From positions 5,442,233-5,506,232 of the forward strand of contig JAUPFP010000009.1 of the NCBI GenBank assembly GCA_036925085.1: a stretch of 64,000 bases of DNA, in the 5' to 3' direction. Shown here piece by piece: positions 31,801 through 44,204 of this stretch. The first letter of the stretch is position 1; each line of letters starts with the position of its first letter. A program made the translations under genes and the position numbers. Source of the DNA: Brachycybe producta (Eukaryota > Arthropoda > Diplopoda > Playtdesmida > Andrognathidae). The notes beneath the pieces were generated by a model that did not search any database, was not told the origin of the DNA, and saw nothing but the letters and a program-made list of their open reading frames with translations.

Positions 31801-34800
31801 AAAACTAGAATGGCAAAAGATTTTTTTATGTTAAAAGTTTTTTCGTGGCATTGTCTTAAAAATAAACACTTAATAGTTCCATTTTTAAGTTTTTCCATTA
31901 ACACCTATTTTCGCTTTTTTCAAACTGTTATAAACGTTTATTTTTAAAGATGTCATCATAAAAAAACTTTTAACATTGTAACAAGCCTGGACCTCGTCCA
32001 GGCAGTTCACCATTCTGTAATATGGCTGGCCCCTGTCGTCCAGGCATTTCTGCACTTTGATTGTGTTACCTGTAGAATTCAGGTAACAAAATCTCACACT
32101 TTTTATTTTTTATTTTTGTGTAGACATATAATACATAAACCAGTTCCTCCTCTTTCCCCCCTTTTTTGTTTTTACCCAAACAAACACACAAAAGAAAAAA
32201 CCGCCACTTGAAAGAAATAGGCCTATCCAAAACCTTACTGTAGGCTAAACATAAAGTTTTAAAAGCAAAAATGCTCCCCTCTCAAAAAACTTTTAAAGAA
32301 ACAAAATTCTCCCCTATTTAAACTTAAAAAATCCCATTTATTACCCCTCCTTAAAATTCATTCTGCTTCTTAACTTCATTATATAACCCCTGTTGACTTT
32401 TATCCCTCTTCCTCTTCTCTTGAAAATACCCAGACATGAGAACTGTCTGGAGAATGAGGAAACAAACAAAATTCCCCCCTCACAGCCCTAGGCCATCTAG
32501 CAACCCAAACAAACAAGACCAAAACAGCCAAGTTCACACAAAAAACCCAGACAGGAAGTAAAAAATAAAAAATAATTTTTTGTATGTGTATGATGAAGAA
32601 ACATGTAGAATCTATGCCCCAACATAGATCTTGCATGGTTCTTTATGTATTTTAATATGTATGTGTCTACAAATTATGTAAATTAACCATTAACCAATGG
32701 GAAGCCTCCAGTGCAAGCCTATGAGGGCCATTTCCTATAAAATGGCCAAAAGTTGGCTCAGAAAATTATTAGGACTTTGGCTTTTCAGCCATCTACACTG
32801 GAGACTTCTCAGCAGTGAATCTTCTACAAGGTAAGAGTATTTGAAGGAGACACATATCTGAGCACTGGTTTCCAAATCACTGGAGTACTGTGGTTCAGAC
32901 TGTGTCTAATCAAAATATTGCTTAACTACCTTGAGAAAGGATAGCTAAACTGATTTTTTGCAGTCTACAATTGGGGTACTATGGTGCTAAAAGTTTCCTT
33001 TCCTTTGGAGTACTGTTAGGCCTAAAAGTTTCCATTTGGAGTACTATAGAAACTATTGGTTTCCATTTATTTGGAGTACTGTAGTGACTATTGGTTTCCA
33101 TACTTTGGAGTACTGTAGGACTTATTGGTTTCCAAGTTAGGAGTACTGTAGCTCCAAGGGTTCCCAGTGAGGAACTATAAAGAAAAATCAGTTTGGCTAG
33201 TGTGGAGGATTCTACATCATCATGGATTTCTATATGTGGATTACATTTTATATGTAAGTGTTATATGTATTTTCTTTTACTATTATTTTTATTTTTTATT
33301 GACAATATTTAGCTTTTTATACTTTTATTTCATTTTAATGGTCATATTACTCATAGCCTTATTTTTCATTTTCTACACATTTTTTCAAATATTATAAACA
33401 TGTAATTTCTCAAACCCAATTTTTAAGTTAATCTTATTGTAATATCAATTTTTGTTTAATTGATTAACCCTATGAAAAAATTCCTAAAATAATCCTTTTA
33501 TAATATTTTGGTAAAGGTCATGTTAATCCCCATTTATATGTTTATATGAATTAAAATAAAATATTCTTTAACTTAAATAAAATTTGAGTCAATTTGATTT
33601 ATTTTTTATGGGCCTTCATTGACCCCGAACCTTAAGTCAAAATTAACTTCAGTTGGTTATTTTCAACAATAAAGCTATACAGCCGGAAAACAACCAACAA
33701 TTGTCTCTTTGTTGGGTGGCTGGTCCTGTACCAGCCAGTTGAGTTGGGAGGCTGGTCCTGTACCAGCCAGTTGAGTTGGGATTGTATGCCGCTCCGCACC
33801 GCCCCAGCTCGGGCTCTTTGACCTGCCGGGTGATCCAGGTCGACTTGATGACCTAGATGTGCGGCCCCTGGTCGCACTTCCGCTCCGGGTTGGAGTAGGA
33901 CTCCCTGGCATGTTGATCTGTATTGGGATCCATGTGTACGGGACTCAAAGTTCTCACATTTTAAAGAAAAAGTGACGACTTTGCACCTCCTAGAGGTGCA
34001 ACTGCACAGAGAAAAAAAGCTTTCCCTCTTAGCAATATAAAACTGGTTTATTTTTATGTTTCGATACATTGTCGATATAAAAATAACATATGATTGACTG
34101 ATAAAACTCCGAAAAGATTTTAAGTCCAAAACGACTAATGAACTTAGAATACACCGCACTTGAACGATTTACTAAATCAACATCTCTAAACGAAAATCAA
34201 CGATACTCTACCCTGAGCTTGCCTTGTGCAAGTACTTCTATTGTTTTGGCCCCTGGGAGGGGCCACTCTGTACAAGGACTTGCCCATTGGTCCGATTGAC
34301 CAATGGTCAGTCCTGACTTCCAAATATCTCCTTATTTGGCATCGAACTCTGAGAAGAATTTGCATAATTCCAGAGAAACTATTCTGGAATTGACGGCCTT
34401 TTTTTGATCGTGCGAAACTTCAAATTTTGTGTTTGAAGTTTCTATTTTTAGAAACTCTGTTTTCTATAACCGTTTAAACTGTCAAAATCCGTGAGAATTC
34501 CGAATTTAATGTCTTTTTGAGACTGGTCAGTTTTAGACACCACAGGGTGCCATCCGGTGAAAGGGGTTCAAAATAAGCGGCCTTATACACACATGTGCAG
34601 CTGGCACATGTGTGGGTGGTGTCACAACATTATCACCAACTATTCTAGTTTCTAAAACTCTTTGAATCTTTTCGTAATGTTTTCCTAATAAACATTTCGC
34701 ATGGAAAAATATAAATTCTCTCAAAACTGCGGGTGCCACGCACGCGTACCCACACAGGCACGCCATCTCAGAGGACAAAAACAAAATAAATATTTATAAA

Positions 34801-37800
34801 ATCACCTTAATTAAATATTTTTAATACGTGATGCAATAATTATAACTATTGTACGGGTTTCACCTCATTCTTGGGGTGGCTGGGAGGTTATCAAGGTGAT
34901 CCCTCCCTGCACACCAGGATGAGTAAAGAAAGGCAAGAGGCCTGTATCGTCAATTCTAATAGGATAAATCCTAGAAGAATTGACGATACAAAACTCTTGG
35001 CTGGTGAAACTCCTGTCAGGTGTGACGAAAAGGAAGAAGTCCTTTTCGTTTAGATTCTTAATTGTGATCATTTAGTTGCTTCTTATAGATGCTTTTGTTA
35101 TATTTTCATGTAATTATTTCAGATCCTGGTTGTGTCCAAGAAACTTGGACACACCTGGAGCCTTTTGTTCACCGATCACATGTTTGTATTGTTATCAAAT
35201 GTATATAAACAGGACCGTGTGGATTGAAAAGACAAACTGATACAAATACAGAATCACCAAGATCTTGATCTCTTCTCAATCCACAGCGAGTGGCTGTCTT
35301 TGAATGAAGAGAACATTATCTGAATTATCAATCCATGTGTGGATTCTGTTTATTTTCGAGATGTGGGAATACTTTGTATTGCAGTCGCCACTTAACCAAA
35401 TGATTCAACCAACAGAAGTCTCCAGCAGCCACGTGTAAGCCGATTCGACAACGATAGTTTCTACCTCTGGACTCCTGATGTACCGACCCTTGTGTCCCTG
35501 GTGTTCAAGTATACAACACGGGTGCGAATAGACCGAAAGACTTGAGCATCAACATTCATTCGACACTTTCAAATGGCCACGAGAGATCTCTCTGTGGGCC
35601 ATGAAAAACGAACTGCATGACTGCATTTTGCTTTCGTGTTGCGATACTTTGCAGATACACGTATGTGTTGCTACAATGGTTTGGTTAGCTTAGGTCGGTT
35701 GCAAGGATTGATAGCGACGTTCACTGTTACTTGCAAAACGTGAAAGCAGCCACTTTCAGGCAGCAAAATCTGTTTGGCTTTTATAAACCTTCTGTTGATC
35801 CAAAAAGCGAGTTGTAGCAACAGATCAACCTACACTTGTGCAAAACACAACGTTACTGGGGTACCTTGACATCTGCTGTATAAATATAATTTTAATCACA
35901 TGCCAATAAAATGAAATTTTTTACCTATTGATTGAAAACATCTGTGGTTTTACAATACTATTGTAGTTATCAGATATTGAAATCGGTTTTTTTTAATTTG
36001 CCATTAAAAAGTGCAAAGACATTAATTAAATCTTTGCATTATTTTAAAGCTGAGCATCCACTAGATCGGTGTGGAGGAGTGGGGCAGCACATATAGTTTG
36101 CAAGAAGTGGTTCGTCCACTATGAAGTTATGAAGTGGCGCAGCACGTAGTTTGCAATAAAGCTTAGCATCCACTAGGTCATTGGGGCGGAGCGGTGCTGC
36201 ACGAGTTGATTTTGTACTCTCCATTGATGGAGACGTATGGATCTATTCTCGCCCAGTAACCTGATGAATTTAAGTCCGCTCTACTGTCCATGTGGGCGGT
36301 ACAGCTGAGCGACATGGCACCGACTTGAAGAAGTCCTAGACTTTCTCTAGACGTGCTCTAACCCGCTCCGCTCTGGGTCTCCTGGGTATCCTCCATTCAT
36401 TCACATGTACATGCATTTTGTTTGGGGCCATTTTGTTCCGTGCCGCGCTGATTTGCGTCGCCGACGTAGAGGACGCTCAGCTTAAAATGAACACCAATAA
36501 GATACCTGATTAGGATGTAAGCCAAGGTTAGTCAATGGATCACATTTGCTGTAGGTGGTGTATATTATTAACCCAGTGTACATCACAAAAAGGGTATTTA
36601 CATATTGGATTGTAAAGCCAAAATGAGCAGCCCTGTTGACAAAGGAAGACATAAACTTATTTATGTGCAAGTCATTTATGCTTTGCCGATCTCTTTAGAT
36701 GCGTAAGATGAACATAACATTTAAGCAGTACCTTTGTGCTGTTTTTAAATCTTTTGCAGCAAGGTATCTTTGAACAGTTGGTTGATTTCCAATTTGATAG
36801 GCGATAGCACCCATGAAGAAGGTAATAGAAGACCATAGTGTGTGTCGTTCAGTCAGATCAAATTTGGTACTGGCATTTAAAAAGAAAAGAAATATCGTTG
36901 AAAGTTTGTTTGATATTTCATAACTTTAAAAAATATATACACACTTGAAAATATCCAGTCTTTGTCCATTTGAGCTTGTTGTCCAAACATTTGACAAACC
37001 GTCTGCATAATTGGTGCCAACTATTATTATTAGTAATGCTGTTGCAAGAATAATGATTCCTTGAAAAACGTCAGTCCAAATGACAGCTTTCATTCCACCC
37101 TAAATAAATAATTTTGTGGTTAAAATAGTTGAATAGATATTTATTTTGCTTTTGCTCGTTCGCCCGGACTTTTTAAACTCACAATTGTTGTGTATGTTAC
37201 GCATACAACTGCAACTAAAATCGAGGATGTCCACATGTCAATTCCTGTTGCTAAATTTATTTGTAAAACACAAATTATAAGATAGACATTTTTATATAGA
37301 CTTAAATTTTGTGCAGCCATTTTCAGTGGGTTTTTTTTACCTCTGACAAAAACATTACTTGAGGCGACAATTGTTACGCTGAGTGACAACACCTGAAATA
37401 AATATTAAGGTTATTGCAGTTTTAATGTCTAAGACAGAAATTTGGAATCTTAGACCCAAATTCAATAAGACTTATCACTTGAACATTAACTTGAAAAACT
37501 CTATTAAATTTTATGTAATAAAACGGTTTCTGTAGGTTGGAACTCAAAGATTCAAGTTGAGGTTCAAATTGGAGTCTTTAATTTGAGGTTAATTACTCAC
37601 CATATTAATTATGCCGACTACTGCACACATTTTCCATAGATATTTATTGTAGCGTAGTTTAAAGTACTGAAAAATGTAATGGCTAATTACAATTTGTCTT
37701 GATTTTCTTGTTGTTGCTGATTTTTCAATGTTGATATTTTTAAAAGTAAACTTATATAGTTAATACTTAGGCAATTAAATACATTAATCTTTAAAATTTA

Positions 37801-40328
37801 GTTTTATGGATACCTTTTATTGTTTAATTTCAATATTAATCTTCAAGTTCAAAATTGAAACTTGAAAGTTAAACGTGATTTTTAAAATTCATATTAAAAG
37901 TTTAAATTTTCAAGTGAATTCATACCAATTCAAATTTTAACTTCAAGAATAAAATTGAATGTTAAACTTCAAAGGTAAAAATTCAAGTTAAAATTTAAAG
38001 TTAATCAAATTGGTTATAGTTTAAAAAAATCAAAGATGTTGCTTTTATGGAAAGAATTATATTGTGACGGACCTTTTTCCGTTAGTAGAATCTGCTCTTT
38101 TAGGTTAATACGAGCGAGTTTTCACTCGTATTGATAGTGAGTGGCTAGGTCACTAATTCTACTGGCCCGGGAGGACTAGACCAATATAACGTCTATTTTG
38201 TGTCCTCACTAGTCTCTGGCAAAAGACTTCACAGTCTTGAGGATCTTTAATCTCTGTATCTCTCGGACTTTCGTCCGTAAATCTGCCCGAAGAATCGTGT
38301 AAAATATACTCACTCATGCGTTGCAGGTTTGCACCTGTTGGGACCTTGAAGTATCCAAAAAAGGTGAAGCCCTGTAAATGATGAAGTTCACAACCGCGGA
38401 ATTTAAAGTTTCACATAATAAACACCACTGGTTTAGTTAAAGATAATAGAAGATTTATTTCGTTGATAAATAAAAAATTAGCGAACTGGTTTCGAACACA
38501 ACACATAAAAATACAACTTGAAAAATAATAATTAAAAGAAAAGAACCTAGCCAAAATTGGGCATAGGTTCAGTGTTTAGAAAATCTCTCTCGAGCATATA
38601 AATTGTGACACCCTGTAGAAACAGAAGGTGAAACACTTAAGTCAAAATTCAGTTTTGACAGTAAGGCACCCCTTGGTGCACAGATGTTCGGACATGGGTG
38701 GCCCGAATTCTAGAGAATTCGTTGAACCAAGTCCGACCGTGAGAAAATTGGAAATAAGTTCCAAGAATATTTCTGATTATGATTTAATATCCCCGGCCCA
38801 GGGCAATGATTGGCCCAGTTGGTCAATCATTACGCCCTGAGGTGACAGTTGCCCCTCCCAGGAGACCGGACAAGTGAGCCTGAGACTTGAGTGTGAGGAC
38901 AGTCAGAAGTCAGAGTTTAGAGACTGAGGAAGACAAAGTCAGAATCTAGAGTTTAACCAGATAAGTTCTGGACTTGAGTCATTCTTGAGAGTTCAAAGAG
39001 TGAAGATCTGACTTAGAGAATAATATTATGTAAAAGTAATAATAATTATGTAATCAAGAGCAAGTAAAGAGTTATATTCAAAATACATAAACCAGTGTCA
39101 GTGTATGTGTATTTTGGACTGTATTGGGTTTCTGTACTCCTAAAATAGAGGAGTATCCAGCAGAAGGTACTCAGACACAGCCTGAGTTCCTCTGCCTGGA
39201 GCCTCCAGCAACTCAACGAAAAGGATTAGAGTTACTTCGGCATCGTCACGCCCTATATCCAAAGATCCCTAGGAAAGACGGTCTTTTTGTGGGCCGTGCC
39301 GTGCGAGGCAAGTAAATGTCGCGCCCGGTGAACCCAACCCCCAGAGGTTCAACAGCAATAGAGGCTGGCCCGCAGCAGTCGACAACAGAGTCGACCAAAG
39401 CACCACCGATTCAGCAGAGGGAACAACGTCGTCAACGAGGACGAAGTTCTTCACGCATCGTCGGTACTGGAGCCAAAGGTACAAAAGGTGGGCCAGTCAC
39501 GTCACAAAATTTAGTTCTTTATATACCCTGAAAATCCAGAAGTCGGATTCTTAGGGCACAACTTTGCAATTGGTCACTTTAATATCTTGGCCCAAATAGA
39601 CCAATCACAAGATTGATCTATTTGGCCAAAATCATGATTCATCCCCTGTTATCACACATAGGTGATAACAGGAGAAACGAAAACAAAATCAAATTAAAAG
39701 AACATTAATCCACTCATGTGGAAGTAAAAACGAGGGGGAATTAAAAGGTCAAGATCATAATCTCAAACATATAATATCTGGGTCACTTGGGTCACTGGGG
39801 TACCAAAAGTACCGAGTGACCCAGAGCTAAGTAAAATACAGGGTGACGTAAAACCCCAAAACGAAAGCGCAAATTAAAAGAAAAAAGAAATAAGCGGCGG
39901 GCCCAAACGTCTCAATATCTTAAATTGTATCTTAACTTATATATAAAAATTATTATAAAAGTTGTCATACTCACTGTGTACATGCTATAACTGTTTAAAT
40001 TAACAAAGATCGGTATAAGCACTTGAGTGTACAGAGGAAACAAGGCCAACTGTACTGGTAAATACCAGATTAGAATGGTACCATACAAGTAGACTTCTAC
40101 TGGCACTCCGACAAATGCTGTAGAAGAGGCCATGGTCGAGAAGGAGGACATTGCAATTGCCAAATATTTCACTTTACGATCAGCCAATAGATAATTCATA
40201 ACAGTGGTACCTTTACGTTGTTTATACGCATAACAGACACCAATTGTTAATGGAATTATCATAAAACTTATTATAATGATGTAGTCTAACGTTTCTAAGT
40301 ATTTGTTTGATGAAGTATTTCTTTCCAT
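28820..40328 (-). CDS. SLC5-family Na+-coupled transporter, gene B (complete, 14 exons)
   Basis: Predicted 609-residue symporter. Exons in transcript order: 39975-40328, 37601-37666, 37341-37392, 37183-37250, 36945-37099, 36732-36869, 36506-36632, 31463-31551, 30898-31010, 30746-30813, 30192-30275, 29680-29897, 29502-29596, 28820-29022. All junctions are GT-AG and in phase; no internal stop. Blocks seen: GVPVEVYLYG, YFKLRYNKYLWK, GGMKAVIWTDVFQG and TERHTLWSS, then a glycosylatable exon-12 loop. The frame is also open 27 codons upstream of the chosen ATG, from 40409. I chose 40328 because the upstream frame is not kept in gene A and the A-rich context precedes a Met common to all copies. Intron 1 contains an LTR nest and intron 7 (about 5 kb) further repeats. 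It is very close to gene A, so the pair is a recent duplication. Confidence 0.92.
31650..31960. repeat. Interspersed repeat in intron 7 of gene B
   Basis: Matches 59850-60100 in intron 7 of gene A (TTTATGGCGCCACTCCTGTG and GTAAAATTTGGACTCAAAAA) and, more weakly, intron 4 of gene C. The A and B copies were inherited through the gene duplication. No ORF of interest. Confidence 0.6.
31977..34626 (-). mobile_element. Composite LTR-type insertion in intron 7 of gene B
   Basis: A 2,650-bp segment with TG...CA ends flanked by ACAT (31973-31976, 34627-34630). On the minus strand it starts TGTGACACCACCC and ends CTTGTTACA, termini like those of the solo LTR at 41674. Its right half resembles family-2 LTRs (GGCCCCTCCCAGGGGCC, CATTGGTCAATCGGACC, AATAAACCAG, then a Met-Pro-Gly reading frame from 33911). 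The left half (about 32100-33640) is different sequence with its own plus-strand TATA-like TATAAAATGG near 32737 and a tandem repeat, probably a nested element whose edges I cannot fix. Confidence 0.55.
32866..33175 (+). repeat. ~36-bp tandem repeats
   Basis: Five to six units built from TTGGAGTACTGTAG, a short spacer, then TATTGGTTTCCA, with length variation. They sit inside the composite insertion, just after a TATA-like promoter region. Confidence 0.75.
34627..36480. other. Repeat-rich part of intron 7 of gene B
   Basis: Contains a perfect 15-bp hairpin at 34943-34957/34976-34990 and a TATA-like GTATATAAACAGG near 35204 downstream of a GTCCAAG/CTTGGAC hairpin. A segment at 35750-36000 is homologous to intron 7 of gene C (about 12165-12300), so it is ancestral intron. 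About 1.2 kb (34848-36060) is missing from gene A, either inserted here or deleted there. No gene. Confidence 0.45.
38063..39914 (+). mobile_element. Solo LTR of a third family (family 3), split by a nested LTR
   Basis: Starts TGTGACGGACC and ends AAACGTCTCA, flanked by ATAT (38059-38062, 39915-39918). Gene A intron 1 supplies the empty site (around 62155), so insertion followed the A/B duplication or was never shared. Its own sequence is about 945 bp; the middle is the LTR at 38604-39506. A diverged copy starts at 45827 (TGTGACCGACCC, then GTGATTGGCTAGGTCACTTA). Confidence 0.85.
38604..39506 (+). mobile_element. Family-2 solo LTR nested in the family-3 LTR
   Basis: 903 bp, starting TGTGACACCCTG and ending CAGTCACGTCACA, flanked by AAAT (38600-38603, 39507-39510). 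Homologous to 25830-26598 (minus). From 39316 a reading frame (MSRPVNPTPRGS, then Arg/Gln/Ser-rich) stays open to the LTR end; a TAA stop directly precedes its ATG. This looks like the first codons of a gag ORF starting inside the LTR, although no internal region is here to confirm it. Confidence 0.88.
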
Positions 40329-41673
40329 TTTTTTTTGGTAATTATAAGGTTTTTTTTTCAAAATATCGAGTTGTTGTTGCAAGTTTTTGACTCTCTTTCC
40401 TTTTAACATTCACTTTCCAGCACTGTTATATAAAAGATCAAGGTGGACAAATCATTTGAAACAAAATTACAGGTCTAACAAAAAATTGTAGCTAATGGCA
40501 AAATAAAAACCACCAATCAAAACATACTGAATTCATTAATATAAATTTTTCTGATTTTATGGCGAACACTTTTTTTTTCTCTCTCTCTATCTCTATCTAT
40601 AAATTCCAAAATAGCCTGAAAGCGTTTTCTATTGTAATGTGTAAGAATTCTTGAACGCGATGGAAAGCAGATATATGTATAGATAGAATTGTTTTTTCAT
40701 GGCTGAATTTTATTTCTATTTTCTGCTTTTAGAGTTATGTGCGATCCAGGCCTTCTTTGCATTAGGTTTATAATTTGTGAGGATCAAATTATGTATTGGC
40801 ATTGGCGCCAATGGTGGGTAAATACATCCGTTGGCATCGATCATTGACACGTCAAAAATAAATTAGACCATCGTCATTGGTTATTTATCTGGCTGATAGT
40901 GCCGATGGACATTAAAAATAGGAAAATTTCCAAAAAAATACGTCACTGATCGTATATCATTATAGTAATGAGTTCATTTATTAAGTACTATAACGCGAAT
41001 GACCAATCGTTCTGCATATTAAATGATATATTTAGCTTTGAGAACCATATAAATACTCGTTTATGTACGTGACTTCACTTTTGGATAAATGGACGGATAT
41101 TCAGAATGTGTAGATAGAATTGCATTTGTATGTCTATATGAGTTTTCGACTTCAAAAAGAAGTCGCAGCTGTTTGAGCTGTGTTTACAATGTGGTATGTT
41201 AATGTATTTTCTATAGAAAAACTCAAGGTCTTTGATTTTGGCGACAAGAGCAGTCCGTGTGCCAAGGCCCTTTGTTAAAACCTGCTTAACATTATAATGT
41301 ATTACAGAAACAGTACAGTGCACTTTCCACTGCTCAAAAGGAAACCCAACCCAAGTAACACAACATGTTGATCCACTGTACGAATTTATTTTTGCAATGT
41401 TGGCAGCAATCTTTTGGTCCAGCACTTGGCCTATTTAATGTTGGCTCAATGTTCCAAAAATACATATATGGCACAAGAATGACCCACTTAATGTTGGTCT
41501 AAAAATTAAAATATCAGTCATTGATGACAAGTTCAGTTAATATTTTGCCATCGAGTACAGCCAGTAGTTTCGACCAATGGCCAAACACCATGTTGGCCAT
41601 ATCATTATGTCAGCATGTTTACATAAACACCAACGGTTGGCATTAAGTCGGTTCCTTGTTGGCGGGCTGCCTG
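40329..41673. other. 5' flank of gene B, duplicated at 62567-64000
   Basis: From about 40340 to 41595 this aligns with the gene A flank to the window edge. It opens with the conserved SLC5 block (40410-40490), then a short TC-rich tract (40570-40600), then a region unusually rich in TTGGC/GCCAA words (about 40780-41660), which may be an unclassified old transposon. Short minus-strand ORFs here are disrupted between the two copies and are not genes. Confidence 0.6.
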
Positions 41674-42440
41674 TGTGACGACCCAGTTCTACTCCTTTTG
41701 GGAGCAGAACTAAATCTCCTGTGTCGTCTGCTAGGCTGGCTTGTTAGCTGCCAGGCAGACGACAAAATGGCCAGCAAGGGTCACTGTCCTCCCCCAGGTG
41801 GAGCAGCCGGGGGGGTGGTATATAATGGCGGCAGCCATTACGATCAAGACAGTGAAGTCAAACCCTGAATGCTATATGCATGTGCTGATCTGCTCCTTCA
41901 ATCGACAGGTGGCCAAGATGGCCACCATTCTTCAGCATCGTTTGTGCTGTTTGGGTGTGTTTCACCTTCTCTCCTGGCTGGAGTAGCCAGGAGATTGAGT
42001 GCATACTAATTAAGTGAGTTTCATTGTTTATCTTTGTATAAATACATCTTTGTTTTACTTATTTTATACACTGTGTCTGTGTCTTCTTATTTATACAATA
42101 AGCATTGGGGAAGTGACTGCGGGGAGGGTGGGGGTTTGCCGGTGTGGTTTTGCCAGCACTTCACCGTCCTGTTTCGGCGTGGTAATTCGTCATGTCGGTC
42201 GGTTCTTCGCGTTGTCACCCACGGTGAGATCCACCGGGGGTTCACCGTGGGTTCTCCGTCGTTTCGGCGGCCATTCGACCATTGATCCTCGGGGAGTATC
42301 TTCCATTCGACGCTACCTGTGACGCGGACGTTCAAGAGGAGGGTTGACCCGCGCTTCGACCCGTCCCAAGGATTATCAAGCGGTGGTAAGTTGGGGGAAA
42401 TTTACTAGAGTCATTGTAGCGACCAAGTAGGGTCGTTACA
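41674..42440 (+). mobile_element. Solo LTR of a fourth family, GC-rich
   Basis: 767 bp with inverted-looking termini TGTGACGACCC and GGGTCGTTACA, flanked by CCTG (41670-41673, 42441-42444). TATA-like TATATAA near 41819 is followed by GGCGGCAGCCATT. No internal domain. It sits between genes B and A. Confidence 0.88.
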
Positions 42441-42880
42441 CCTGGGAAAGTAACAAAAATTCAGTAAGAAAAAATACAGCATTGATTTTTACTTTTTTGA
42501 TTTTAAACAAACTGAACTTAATTTTATTGCAACAAAACACCAATTACAATATATTATAAATCTAAAGTTTGTACCATTTTGAAATTTGACCAAAAATGAA
42601 TGCTCGAACATCAAACAACAAATCTGTGAATATTTAAATGAATGTTTGAATTCTATTTATGTGACTATCTGTTAAAATTAATATTTTAAGGTAATTTCAA
42701 ATTACTTTTCATTCTCAACTAAATATTGATACAAAAAATTTGCAAATTGGGTTATTTTTTTATTTGAGAAGGAAATTTTAGTTTATTAGTGCGAACCAAG
42801 GTACATTATATCTGCACAAATTATATACTGTATATATTAAGCCAGGTCTATCTTTTTTTGATTCCTTGCTTCCTTACTTC

Positions 42881-43572
42881 TGTAACACCTTGTAATTCGT
42901 GATTCCGCCAAAACCATAGCCCGGGGGGGAACAACTCTCAACCATCCCTCCCTTCCCTCTGACTCACCTTTCTGACTCATACTCAAGTGGCAGATTGATA
43001 CACATAGGACCATGGTCACTTGGACCTGGTTACACCTCGCAAGTGTACACAGGTCCAAGGTATAAAAGGGCCATGTTCCTCTTTCAAGTTAGTTCTTGTC
43101 CTTGCCTAAATTGTATTACGTAGATTTTATCCGTACCATACCATGGGCATGAGGACGCACCGTTAGTATTTGTAATTCATCTTTGTATTCTGTGTTTTTA
43201 TACAAGAGATGAATAAAAGCATTTTAACAAGAAACAGCGTGGTCTTTATGTATAAGTAATCAACTTCTCTTCAGAGGCCGGAGGCTACACAAGGCAGGAG
43301 GTATACGATTCCCAAGCAGCTACAACATCTCCTGTCGGCATACCGAAAGGGGAAGATGTATATCAGCATCGACTGGAAGAGAGAGGGATGGCTGCCACCC
43401 TGCTGCATAGATTTCACCCCATGCAGAAGAGTGACCACAATCCGTCTCCATCCAACTCTCTGCAGCTCAGAGCTTCTCCGCGCAGACACCGTGCGATGCA
43501 GAGAAGGAACGAGGTACAGAAAATGTCATCTACAGGTTGGTAAAACAAAATGGTCGATGTCAAAAGCTCACA
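42881..43572 (+). mobile_element. Diverged solo LTR of the element 1/2 family, nested in the inverted repeat
   Basis: 692 bp, starting TGTAACACCTTG and ending AAAGCTCACA, flanked by CTTC (42877-42880, 43573-43576). It keeps GGACCATGGTCACTTGGACC, GTGTACACAGGTCCAAGG, TATAAAAGG and AATAAAAG. It lies within one arm of the large inverted repeat and is absent from the other, so it is younger than that structure. Confidence 0.93.
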
Positions 43573-43877
43573 CTTCATTCCCTCAGTAACGCTGTACAAA
43601 CAATTAAGGACATGCAAAAACCTTGAAGCACGTCGGAATTTATATAAATTGAAATGAATAAATGAACCGCTTTTTTTCTCAAGGTCAACTATATGTTGCA
43701 CCCTCCCCATCCAAGAACCCCATGATATTAAATTAGAGAGGGGAAAAGGTTGGAAAGGGTATAAGGGGGAGAGAAATGGGGAATGGAAAAAAGGGGGAGG
43801 AGTGACTGAAATTGAAATGAAAGGAGTAAAAAAAGGAAAAAACGACATGCATGCACACACCAGAGAAAATGAAAAGC

Positions 43878-44128
43878 TCATTTTCTCTTTCAAATATAAA
43901 AAGGGGAGGGGATAATAGTAGCAAAATTAAACTAGAATTTATCACAGGAAACTGTGCCCAGCATCAGAATTTCTTTTCCTCAGCCCTTTTATGAACGTCA
44001 TCAATTTCTAATTGGGTTTGTTACTTGGTCTGACGTCATAAAAGGGCGGAGGAAAAGAAATTCTAATGCTGGGCACAAAATTGCCTGTGAATTTTGCTCC
44101 CGTCATTTATGATGGGTAACCCCACTAG
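43878..44128 (-). repeat. Foldback repeat, copy 2
   Basis: Minus-strand copy of the repeat at 7699-7947, ending in CCCCACTAGT. It has the same internal hairpin (GCCCTTTTATGA and TCATAAAAGGGC) and palindromic end, and forms the inner end of the left arm. Confidence 0.75.
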
Positions 44129-44204
44129 TTCATAAATATTCATTATATTGCGTTGTTAATTGTATTGTTCTTAAAGTTGCATCTGAAGTTTGTCAACTTT
44201 ATAT

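Noticed and set aside
31885-32097. 70-codon minus-strand ORF with several Cys
   Set aside because: It crosses the boundary of the ACAT-flanked insertion and has no similarity I can name.
40329-40409. 27-codon N-terminal extension of gene B from an upstream Met
   Set aside because: The same stretch is out of frame in gene A because of a homopolymer length change, and the shared Met at the start of exon 1 fits the family.
41075-41425. 116-codon minus-strand ORF upstream of gene B, partly repeated at 63480-63731
   Set aside because: The two duplicated copies differ by frame-breaking changes and nothing resembles a known protein; treated as non-coding flank.
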